Source of the DNA: Bacteroidota bacterium | GTDB lineage: Bacteria > Bacteroidota > Bacteroidia > Flavobacteriales > Flavobacteriaceae | NCBI GenBank assembly: GCA_947468985.1 | Contig: CANINJ010000010.1 | Location: 1 to 15,706, forward strand | Reading direction: 5' to 3' | DNA length: 15,706 bases | Shown: one piece after another, positions 1 through 5,191 of the stretch | Position numbering within the stretch: position 1 is the first letter of the stretch | Layout of the letters: each line of letters starts with the position of its first letter | Notes under the pieces: generated by a model | Told to the model about the DNA's origin: nothing | Seen by the model: only the letters and a program-made list of their open reading frames with translations | The model's database searches: none | Program-made: the position numbers and the translations under genes

Positions 1-1
1 G

Positions 2-91
2 ACAGATGCAATTATCTTTGCACTGCAAAACTTATTAGAAAGTAATCGCATTCTTATAAAACCCAACAATAAATACACTTTGAAATCATAA
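2..91 (+). CDS. 3' end of an upstream gene (possibly RecQ helicase)
   Basis: Only the last 29 codons are visible, encoding a lysine- and asparagine-rich tail that ends ...NKYTLKS. The stop codon TAA (89-91) overlaps the ATG of fmt by one base (TAATG), which points to translational coupling and a shared transcript. From general knowledge of Bacteroidetes gene order, a RecQ-family DNA helicase often lies next to fmt, so the fragment may be a RecQ C-terminus. The visible residues carry no diagnostic motif, so that name is inference from context only. Confidence 0.5.
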   Translation, partial: TDAIIFALQNLLESNRILIKPNNKYTLKS

Positions 92-1038
92 TGGAAAAAT
101 TACGCATCGTTTTTATGGGAACACCAGAATTTGCTGTTGGCATTTTGGATACTATATTAAAGAACAACTACGAAATTGTTGGCGTTATTACAGCGGCTGA
201 CAAACCTGCGGGTCGTGGTCAAAAAATAAAATATTCAGCCGTTAAGGAATATGCATTAGAAAATAATTTGACGCTTTTGCAACCTACCAATTTAAAAGAC
301 GAAGTCTTTTTATCGGAATTAAAGGCTTTGAATGCCAATTTACAAATTATTGTAGCTTTTAGAATGTTGCCAAAAGTAGTTTGGGAAATGCCTAAATACG
401 GTACGTTTAATTTGCACGCCTCTCTGCTTCCGAATTATCGTGGCGCAGCACCTATTAATTGGGCAATTATCAATGGAGAAACTAAAACTGGAGTGACTAC
501 CTTTTATATAGACGACAAAATTGATACGGGTGCGATGATTTTGAGTTCGGAAATTGCTATTGACGAAGAAGAAAATGTAGGACAATTGCACGATCGATTA
601 ATGGTTTTGGGAAGTGAAACTGTTTTAAAGACATTACAATTGATTGAATCTGGAAATGTGAATCCAAAAATTCAGGAAAATAATGACGAAATAAAAACAG
701 CATATAAATTAGACAAGGACAATTGCAAGATTGATTGGCTGCAATCGGGAAGAGAAATTCACAACCTCATCCGTGGATTATCGCCTTATCCTGTTGCTTG
801 GTGCTATTTTAAAGATAACGACCAAGAATGGAATGTGAAAATATATGAATCGAAAATAATTGATGAGGAACACGCAGAACCTATTGGAAAGATAATTGCA
901 ACAAAGAAGGAATTGAAAATAGCTGTTGCCAATGGGTTTATTCAAATATTGAGTTTGCAATTCCCTGGAAAGAAAAAAATGACCGCTTCAGAACTTTTAA
1001 ATGGAATGTCATTTTCTGAAAACGCATTGGTTTGTTAA
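91..1038 (+). CDS. fmt: Methionyl-tRNA formyltransferase
   Basis: Transfers the formyl group of 10-formyltetrahydrofolate to Met-tRNA(fMet) in the cytoplasm, preparing the initiator tRNA for translation. The 315-residue length is normal for the family. The N-terminal formyltransferase fold starts with IVFMGTPEFA (6-15). The folate/catalytic segment reads NLHASLLPNYRGAAPINWAI from residue 107; Asn107, His109 and Asp145 (in IDTG) match the catalytic Asn-His-Asp triad. The C-terminal tRNA-binding domain covers roughly residues 205-315, with LIRGLSPYPVAW near 248-259. The start overlaps the upstream stop by one base, which fixes the reading. No terminator was seen after the gene; the following 175 nt carry the HU promoter. 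Confidence 0.97.
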   Translation: MEKLRIVFMGTPEFAVGILDTILKNNYEIVGVITAADKPAGRGQKIKYSAVKEYALENNLTLLQPTNLKDEVFLSELKALNANLQIIVAFRMLPKVVWEMPKYGTFNLHASLLPNYRGAAPINWAIINGETKTGVTTFYIDDKIDTGAMILSSEIAIDEEENVGQLHDRLMVLGSETVLKTLQLIESGNVNPKIQENNDEIKTAYKLDKDNCKIDWLQSGREIHNLIRGLSPYPVAWCYFKDNDQEWNVKIYESKIIDEEHAEPIGKIIATKKELKIAVANGFIQILSLQFPGKKKMTASELLNGMSFSENALVC

Positions 1039-1141
1039 GGTGCTAAAACACTGATTTAATTAGAATATCGCTTAAAAACAGTAGGTTTATGAACAAATAT
1101 AAGAAGTTATCAACAAAACGAGTAAATATTTTAAAAAAGTC

Positions 1142-1171
1142 TTGCGTGGTAATGAATTCCTACTAATTTTG
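1142..1171 (+). promoter_or_regulatory. Bacteroidetes-type promoter of the HU gene
   Basis: A -7 box TAATTTTG (1164-1171) fits TANNTTTG exactly and is preceded after a 19-nt spacer by TTG (1142-1144) as a partial -33 TTTG. It lies 42 nt before the HU start codon, with an A/T-rich leader and no Shine-Dalgarno, as is usual for highly expressed flavobacterial genes. Confidence 0.7.
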
Positions 1172-1213
1172 TTACTGTAATGAAATTTTAATCAACTTTT
1201 AATAACTATTATT

Positions 1214-1486
1214 ATGAACAAATCAGAATTAATTGACGCAATCGCTGCTGACGCAGGAATTACTAAAGCAGCTGCAAAATCAGCTTTAGAATCATTTTTA
1301 GGAAATGTAAGCGGAACTTTGAAAAAAGGTGGAAGAGTATCTTTAGTAGGTTTCGGATCTTGGTCTGTTACTGCAAGAGCTGCAAGAGACGGAAGAAATC
1401 CACAAACTGGAGCAACTATCAAAATTGCTGCTAAAAAAGTTGTTAAATTTAAAGCTGGAGCAGATTTAGAATCAGCTGTAAACTAA
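1214..1486 (+). CDS. HU-family DNA-binding protein
   Basis: Small basic nucleoid protein that bends and compacts DNA without strong sequence preference. At 90 residues it has the normal length for HU. It starts MNKSELIDAI, the helical dimerisation half rich in Ala follows (residues 3-38), then the GFGSW turn (46-50), and the DNA-binding arm carries GRNPQTG (60-66) with the intercalating Pro63. The C-terminal helix is AGADLESAVN. It has its own promoter and a strong terminator, so it is a single-gene unit between fmt and yqgE. HU and IHF share this fold; the lone gene and sequence favour an HU homodimer. Confidence 0.95.
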   Translation: MNKSELIDAIAADAGITKAAAKSALESFLGNVSGTLKKGGRVSLVGFGSWSVTARAARDGRNPQTGATIKIAAKKVVKFKAGADLESAVN

Positions 1487-1505
1487 TAATTTACCAATAT
1501 AAATT

Positions 1506-1535
1506 AAAGCCACGCAATTGCGTGGCTTTTTTTTT
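1506..1535 (+). terminator. Rho-independent terminator of the HU gene
   Basis: A perfect 24-nt palindrome (1506-1529), arms AAAGCCACGCAA and TTGCGTGGCTTT, is followed by an unbroken T run to 1535. It starts 19 nt after the HU stop codon. Confidence 0.93.
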
Positions 1536-1551
1536 ACGATAATCGATTATT

Positions 1552-1583
1552 TTTGGAAAAACTGACATTTGATTTTAAATTTA
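1552..1583 (+). promoter_or_regulatory. Possible promoter of the YqgE gene
   Basis: TTTG (1552-1555) is followed after 20 nt by TAAATTTA (1576-1583), which misses the -7 consensus TANNTTTG only at the last base. It sits just after the HU terminator and 21 nt before the next start codon, where a new promoter is needed. Confidence 0.5.
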
Positions 1584-1604
1584 TTTAAACTAAAATAGAA
1601 TACG

Positions 1605-2165
1605 ATGATTTCAGAAAAAATTAAAAAGGGAAAATTGCTAATAGCAGAACCCTCCGTAATTTGTGATTTGTCCTTCAACAGATCCATACTTTTATTGGCC
1701 GATTATAATGAAGACGGCACCGTTGGTTTTATCCTTAACAAACCATTAAAATATACGCTTCATGATTTAATTCCCGACATCAATGCCGATTTTACTATTT
1801 ACAATGGCGGTCCTGTTGAACAAGAAAATCTGTATTTCATTCATAATATTCCCGAAATTATTACCAATAGTATCGAGATTTCAAACGGAATTTACTGGGG
1901 TGGGAATTTTGAAACGACAAAAATCCTCATTAATAGTGGCGCAGTAAAAAAAGACAACATCCGATTTTTCCTTGGATATACCGGTTGGGATCCGAATCAA
2001 TTAGAAGACGAAATAGAGTCAAATTCTTGGATTGCGGTAGAAAATCAATATAAAAATAAGATTATTAGCAAAGAAGCAACCGATTTTTGGAAAGAAAAAC
2101 TCCAAGAACTTGGTGGCGAATACTTACTTTGGGCAAATGCTCCCGAGAATCCATTATGGAATTAA
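1605..2165 (+). CDS. yqgE: YqgE/AlgH family protein (UPF0301)
   Basis: Cytoplasmic protein of the YqgE/AlgH (DUF179) family, whose biochemical role is not firmly known; AlgH was named for an effect on alginate production in Pseudomonas. At 186 residues it matches the family length. Family signatures are GKLLIAEP near 9-16, GFILNKP (41-47), YNGGPVEQENLYFIH (66-80), GIYWGG (95-100) and FFLGYTGWDPNQLEDEI (121-137). There is no signal peptide. Its stop codon overlaps that of the convergent aminotransferase gene by four bases (shared TTAA at 2162-2165), and no hairpin terminator separates them. Confidence 0.93.
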   Translation: MISEKIKKGKLLIAEPSVICDLSFNRSILLLADYNEDGTVGFILNKPLKYTLHDLIPDINADFTIYNGGPVEQENLYFIHNIPEIITNSIEISNGIYWGGNFETTKILINSGAVKKDNIRFFLGYTGWDPNQLEDEIESNSWIAVENQYKNKIISKEATDFWKEKLQELGGEYLLWANAPENPLWN

Positions 2166-3001
2166 CCCAACCTAATTTGAGCGTTCAATCGCTTTACTAA
2201 TTCATTGGCAACGGTATTTCCAAATTCCTTTTTGCGGTATTTTGTTATCGATTGCACTCCAAAAATAACATTGGTAATAAATAATTCGTCAGCTTTTTGA
2301 AGTTCAAAAGGTGAAATAGGTTCTTCAACAACTTCTAAACCTTCTATTTTTGAAGCCAATCCTAAAATTTGTTTTCGCATTACTCCGTTCAAACAACCTT
2401 CTGAAATTGGTGGTGTAATCAATTTGCCTTCAAAAACCATAAATAAATTGCCATTCAAGGCTTCAATTACATTTTTGTCATCATTTAGCATCAGGCAATT
2501 TTCAAGTCCGTTTTCGTCCGCAAAAACACTTCCTGTGATATTGATAATTTTATTGGTCGTTTTTATAGAAGAAAGCAACTGCTTGGTCACATAAAAATCT
2601 TTATACAAATCCACTTCATACGGTTTTTTCTCATTTGAATAGACTGTATTTTCTAATGCGATGCAGTTTATCAAAAACGAAACCGAACGCTTCTTTGGCA
2701 AATAATACCCGCCTTCATTTCTATAAACCGTAATTCTGGCTCTTGCAGAAGCCTGGCTACCATTGGCATTAGCCAAAGAAAGCACTTGTTCTTCAAAATA
2801 TTCCATAGTAAAGTTCATAGGGATTTCCATACGAACCACGCGCATTGAAGCCATTAATCTAAAATAATGATCTTCGAGAAAAAGAATCTTATTGTCAATT
2901 ATTTTTAAGGTTTCAAAAACGCCATCGCCATATAGAAAAGCACGATTATTAACCAATAAATTAGAGTCCGTTGAAGTAATAGTTCCGTTGAAGTTTATCA
3001 T
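2162..3001 (-). CDS. Class IV aminotransferase (PLP; aminodeoxychorismate lyase/BCAT-like)
   Basis: Fold-type IV pyridoxal-phosphate enzyme of 279 residues. Seen: the N-terminal NRAFLYGDGVFETL motif (19-32), the likely Schiff-base Lys147 in SSIKTTN, Glu180 in NVIEALNGNLF at the place of the conserved EGxxxN segment, and GCLNGVMRKQIL (202-213), the usual phosphate-binding G(x)xxGVxR region. The family includes branched-chain aminotransferase, D-amino acid aminotransferase and 4-amino-4-deoxychorismate lyase (folate/PABA synthesis). The short length and divergent active site favour a PabC-like or unassigned member; the substrate cannot be read from sequence. I chose the ATG at 3001 (MINFNG), because a longer frame to 3103 would run through a hairpin and into the upstream gene. 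A promoter lies just ahead of it. Confidence 0.88.
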   Translation of the reverse strand: MINFNGTITSTDSNLLVNNRAFLYGDGVFETLKIIDNKILFLEDHYFRLMASMRVVRMEIPMNFTMEYFEEQVLSLANANGSQASARARITVYRNEGGYYLPKKRSVSFLINCIALENTVYSNEKKPYEVDLYKDFYVTKQLLSSIKTTNKIINITGSVFADENGLENCLMLNDDKNVIEALNGNLFMVFEGKLITPPISEGCLNGVMRKQILGLASKIEGLEVVEEPISPFELQKADELFITNVIFGVQSITKYRKKEFGNTVANELVKRLNAQIRLG

Positions 3002-3029
3002 AAAAAAAAAGTCACGCCTAAAGCGTGAC
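3002..3029 (-). terminator. Terminator of the START-like gene, abutting the next ATG
   Basis: On the minus strand a 7-bp stem, GTCACGC/GCGTGAC (3011-3029, 5-nt loop), is followed by nine T residues (3010-3002) and then directly by the ATG of the aminotransferase. It should end transcripts coming from the START-like gene. The stem overlaps the start region of the next promoter. Confidence 0.75.
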
Positions 3030-3059
3030 AAATATAAGTCTAAATTACGAAAATCTAAA
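3029..3059 (-). promoter_or_regulatory. Promoter of the aminotransferase gene
   Basis: On the minus strand TATATTTG (3036-3029) matches the -7 consensus TANNTTTG fully. TTTA (3059-3056) stands 19 nt upstream as a near -33 TTTG. Transcription would begin inside the hairpin that follows, so RNA made here would lack one arm of the terminator. Confidence 0.65.
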
Positions 3060-3447
3060 CAGAACCTATAACATGTTTTAGGTCTGAAATTTGACTTTCC
3101 CAAAGCAATTTTACCTCATCTAAATCTTCTTCCATCGCATAATCTGTAACCATCAAAGAAACATCTTTGGTGATTTCGTCTTCAAGAATGCGCAATTCAA
3201 AATAAAAATCGGTGTCTTTATTGTCTTCGTCAATCCAACGAAATTTAACTTTCTCATCTGATTTTTTTGAGGAAAGACGGGCTTTTTCTTCCGATCCATC
3301 CCAAATAAATGTAAAGAATTCACCGCGAGAATTCACGTTATCGGCAAACCATTCAGAAAGTCCCGATGGTGTAGAAATATATTGAAATAATAATTGAGGG
3401 GATGAGTTTAGAGGAAATTCTAATTCGTATCTAACTTTTGCGTCCAT
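3055..3447 (-). CDS. START-like domain protein (SRPBCC/AHSA1-like)
   Basis: A 130-residue cytoplasmic protein with the helix-grip fold layout of the START-like/SRPBCC superfamily: an opening beta strand KVRYELEF (4-11), helix and STPSGLSEWFADNV (26-38), a strand with FTFIWDG (45-51), KVKFRWID (66-73), FYFELRI (81-87), and a long C-terminal helix (about 106-128). Bacteroidetes carry this stand-alone protein widely, usually annotated as START-like; its ligand is unknown. The AHSA1-like opening (PxxLSEWFAD) is the clearest signature. It ends with TAG just before the terminator/promoter pair that separates it from the aminotransferase gene. Confidence 0.85.
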   Translation of the reverse strand: MDAKVRYELEFPLNSSPQLLFQYISTPSGLSEWFADNVNSRGEFFTFIWDGSEEKARLSSKKSDEKVKFRWIDEDNKDTDFYFELRILEDEITKDVSLMVTDYAMEEDLDEVKLLWESQISDLKHVIGSV

Positions 3448-3465
3448 GAGTACTGTAATTTTTTG

Positions 3466-3496
3466 GAAATATATAGATTAAATAACGAATAAAAAA
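3466..3496 (-). promoter_or_regulatory. Possible promoter of the START-like gene
   Basis: On the minus strand TATATTTC (3473-3466) is one base from TANNTTTG and lies 18 nt before the start codon; a T-rich stretch (3496-3493) stands at the -33 place. Weak evidence. Confidence 0.35.
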
Positions 3497-3532
3497 GCAT
3501 TTTAAAATATATTTTTTTTTATTCGATTTATA

Positions 3533-3563
3533 TTTGCAACATCTGATTTATGTTTTATATTTG
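3533..3563 (+). promoter_or_regulatory. tRNA-Met promoter
   Basis: TTTG (3533-3536), exactly 19 nt, then TATATTTG (3556-3563): a full match to the Bacteroidetes -33/-7 consensus. The -33 TTTG is itself the end of a second TATATTTG (3529-3536), so there are two -7-like boxes 27 nt apart. The start of transcription would lie about 30 nt before the tRNA. Confidence 0.85.
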
Positions 3564-3597
3564 CACCCGCATTCAAAATGCAAATAACCGCAAAAAT

Positions 3598-3671
3598 GGC
3601 GAGGTAGCTCAGTCGGTTAGAGCGCAGGATTCATAACCCTGAGGTCGAGAGTTCAAATCTCTCTCTCGCTA
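3598..3671 (+). tRNA. tRNA-Met (anticodon CAU)
   Basis: A 74-nt cloverleaf: acceptor GGCGAGG (3598-3604) pairs with TCTCGCT (3664-3670) using G-U at both ends; D-arm GCTC...GAGC; anticodon CAT at 3632-3634 in the loop TTCATAA; T-arm GAGAG-TTCAAAT-CTCTC (3647-3663); discriminator A3671. CCA is not encoded. Elongator Met is the likely identity; an Ile tRNA whose C is modified to lysidine also reads as CAT and cannot be fully excluded. The 5' acceptor arm pairs better with the tRNA half found at 5091-5097 than with its own 3' arm. Confidence 0.93.
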
Positions 3672-3677
3672 CTCTAC

Positions 3678-3711
3678 AACCCCTTAATATTCAGGTATTA
3701 AGGGGTTTTTT
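3678..3711 (+). terminator. Terminator after tRNA-Met
   Basis: A perfect 12-bp stem AACCCCTTAATA / TATTAAGGGGTT (3678-3707) with a 6-nt loop, followed by a T run to 3711. Confidence 0.92.
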
Positions 3712-3744
3712 AATTGTGTTTGAATTAAAGGGTATGAATTTGCT

Positions 3745-3822
3745 CAAGTGAGGAACTAAAGATCTTTATACACGCCAAGCCTTACTACCAATACAAAAAA
3801 GGAGATTTTTTCAAGTGAGGAA
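3745..3822 (+). repeat. Left pair of CAAGTGAGGAA direct repeats
   Basis: Two exact 11-bp copies at 3745-3755 and 3812-3822, both preceded by T (TCAAGTGAGGAA), 67 bp apart, about 75-150 bp inside the left tRNA end. Two more copies in the same orientation lie near the right tRNA fragment. Confidence 0.85.
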
Positions 3823-3963
3823 GCATTAAAATGATCTACAAAAAATCTTGTTTGGTATTGTGCAATTTTACCAACAATATGAACCAAAGACAGAAATATT
3901 TGGAGATATTAAAAGTAATACTGAATTGACACTATAACCTCTAGACAAATTACTTTAGGTCAT

Positions 3964-3994
3964 AAAAAAACCACAGATTACAGGTCTGTGGTTT
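3964..3994 (-). terminator. Terminator of the lipoprotein gene
   Basis: A 10-bp stem AAACCACAGA (3968-3977) / TCTGTGGTTT (3985-3994), with a T run on the minus strand formed by A3964-3970. It starts about 20 nt after the minus-strand lipoprotein stop codon. Confidence 0.85.
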
Positions 3995-4013
3995 AAATGC
4001 TTTTATTATTTTA

Positions 4014-4808
4014 TTAGTAATATGTAAAAGTTCCATTTGATACTGAAGGTGTTCCTGGTGTTGAAGAACCTGTTTGCGGATTAATTGTATAATTCGTAGT
4101 AGTAGTAGTTCCACTTATAGGGTAATTTTGAGAATTATACTGATAGGTTGTTTGAACTGTTCTTGTAATTACACCAGAAGCATCTTTATGTGTTCTATTT
4201 ATTTCATTATTAACACTATAACCTTGTGGGTTTTGCCAAGTATAAAATCCAGTAATATTTTTATAAGGTGAATTATTGTTGTCAAAAGTAGATAATGTTG
4301 TACCAGTAAGTGTCATCACGCCATTTATAGAGCTATAACTATCTTCCTTAACGCAATTACCTTGAGAATAAAACCGAACAAACTTATGACTTGAACTAGT
4401 CGTATTGCCCGAGTAAGTGGAGGTGCCAGTATTTATTTCAGTAATACTTCCATCTGAGTTATAAGTATAAGTGCTATAAAAAGTAGAAGAAGTATTATTA
4501 GAATTCCAATTAGAGGAGTTTGAAACTAATAAGTTATTAGAATAATTAGAAATATCAAAACCATTTACATTTTCATCTTTAATTATTAAGTCTCCATTAT
4601 ATGTAAAAGCTGTAGTTGTCCCATCTGAACTTAATGCATTTACTAACTTATTACCGTTATAGTTAAATGTTGATGTTCCAGCTCCATTTATAATAGTCTT
4701 TACTAACAAACCATTACTTGAAGGATTGTTAGAATCATCATTAGATGAATCTGTTGAGCAAGAAAGTAAAAATGAGCCTGCCAAAATTGTTAAGATAAGT
4801 TTTTTCAT
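4014..4808 (-). CDS. Putative surface lipoprotein with YD/RHS-like strand repeats
   Basis: A 264-residue exported lipoprotein of unknown function. The start MKKLILTILAGSFLLSC gives a short basic n-region, a hydrophobic core and a lipobox LLSC with Cys17 as the lipidation site; the following STDSSNDDSNN is an acidic flexible linker as seen in Bacteroidetes lipoproteins. The rest is Ser/Thr/Asn-rich with short beta-hairpin units such as FNYNGNKLV, FTYNGDLI, YTYNSDGSI and YQYNSQNYPI, which resemble YD-type repeats of flavobacterial lipoproteins. I chose the ATG at 4808 because the upstream extension has no signal peptide and would cover the promoter. It is the only gene between a tRNA-Met and a tRNA-Met fragment, so it may be cargo of a mobile segment. 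Confidence 0.82.
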   Translation of the reverse strand: MKKLILTILAGSFLLSCSTDSSNDDSNNPSSNGLLVKTIINGAGTSTFNYNGNKLVNALSSDGTTTAFTYNGDLIIKDENVNGFDISNYSNNLLVSNSSNWNSNNTSSTFYSTYTYNSDGSITEINTGTSTYSGNTTSSSHKFVRFYSQGNCVKEDSYSSINGVMTLTGTTLSTFDNNNSPYKNITGFYTWQNPQGYSVNNEINRTHKDASGVITRTVQTTYQYNSQNYPISGTTTTTNYTINPQTGSSTPGTPSVSNGTFTYY

Positions 4809-4830
4809 ATTTTTTAGATTTTTTTCAAAA

Positions 4831-4838
4831 CAAAAGTA
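4831..4838 (-). promoter_or_regulatory. -7 box of the lipoprotein promoter
   Basis: On the minus strand TACTTTTG (4838-4831) fits TANNTTTG, 22 nt before the chosen ATG. The -33 region (around 4858-4861) holds only a weak TGTT. The box supports the start at 4808. Confidence 0.6.
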
Positions 4839-4952
4839 GCAAATTAATCGAATATTTAACACTTTAAAGAAATACTTGAAATGATATGCTTTCGTTTCAT
4901 TTCTTTCAAACAAATTGAAGTAAACTTATTTGCGAAATTTGATTTGATTCTC

Positions 4953-4976
4953 CAAGTGAGGAAATCAAGTGAGGAA
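4953..4976 (+). repeat. Right pair of CAAGTGAGGAA direct repeats
   Basis: Two exact 11-bp copies at 4953-4963 and 4966-4976, 13 bp apart, in the same orientation as the pair at 3745-3822. They lie about 80-105 bp inside the right tRNA fragment. Confidence 0.85.
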
Positions 4977-5056
4977 ATGATAGTTTTTTTAGTCAGAGTT
5001 TTTTTTAACCCTATATTTTAAAGGGGTTTGTAGCTCGTAAAAATATTTAAGATATT

Positions 5057-5098
5057 TTCATAACCCTGAGGTCACGGGTTCAACTCCCGTCCTCGCTA
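5057..5098 (+). pseudogene. 3' half of a tRNA-Met (CAU)
   Basis: From TTCATAACCCTGAGGTC (5057-5073, identical to the intact gene) through a well-formed T-arm ACGGG-TTCAACT-CCCGT (5074-5090), acceptor 3' arm CCTCGCT (5091-5097) and discriminator A5098. About 34 of 42 positions match the intact tRNA, and the spacing from anticodon to discriminator is the same. No matching 5' half precedes it: only a TAGCTC (5031-5036) recalls a D-arm. The acceptor arm would pair with GGCGAGG of the tRNA at 3598, with a single G-U. It cannot give a functional tRNA by itself. Likely a displaced attachment-site copy. Confidence 0.85.
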
Positions 5099-5105
5099 CA
5101 AAATT

Positions 5106-5137
5106 AAACCCTTAACAATCAATAGTTAAGGGTTTTT
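5106..5137. terminator. Terminator after the tRNA fragment, possibly bidirectional
   Basis: An 11-bp stem AAACCCTTAAC / GTTAAGGGTTT (5106-5135), 8-nt loop, then T to 5137 on the plus strand. On the minus strand it is followed by a weaker T-rich stretch, so it may also end the long leftward operon whose last stop is at 5192; no other hairpin is visible there. Confidence 0.8.
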
Positions 5138-5191
5138 GTTTATATTATATTTAGGTTTCGTGTTACTAAAAAATATTATTAATTAGTTTTC

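Larger units (their letters stand above)
3672..4013. other. Gene-poor left part of a tRNA-flanked segment
   Basis: This 342-nt stretch holds the tRNA terminator, two copies of CAAGTGAGGAA (3745-3755 and 3812-3822) and, near its right end, the terminator of the lipoprotein gene. A 16-codon reading frame starting near 3880 has no recognisable product. I see no convincing gene. Confidence 0.6.
4809..5191. other. Intergenic right part of the tRNA-flanked segment
   Basis: This 383-nt stretch has no gene. It holds the lipoprotein promoter, two CAAGTGAGGAA repeats, a weak hairpin (AACCC 5007-5011 with GGGTT near 5024-5028), the tRNA-Met fragment and its terminator. Confidence 0.6.

Noticed and set aside
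3002..3103. Longer aminotransferase start giving 34 more residues
   Set aside because: It would translate through the terminator hairpin and the end of the START-like gene; the class IV motif spacing and promoter fit the ATG at 3001.
3880..3930. Small open frame MNQRQKYLEILKVILN
   Set aside because: Only 16 codons, no promoter or ribosome site, no recognisable family.
4809..4913. Longer lipoprotein start at 4913
   Set aside because: It would bury the signal peptide 35 residues inside and overlap the -7 box at 4831-4838.
3745..4976. CRISPR array from the repeated CAAGTGAGGAA
   Set aside because: The repeats are only 11 bp and irregularly spaced (67, 1141 and 13 bp).
3672..5056. Insertion sequence between the tRNA copies
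   Set aside because: No transposase frame and no terminal inverted repeats were found; the tRNA fragment and direct repeats fit site-specific integration better.
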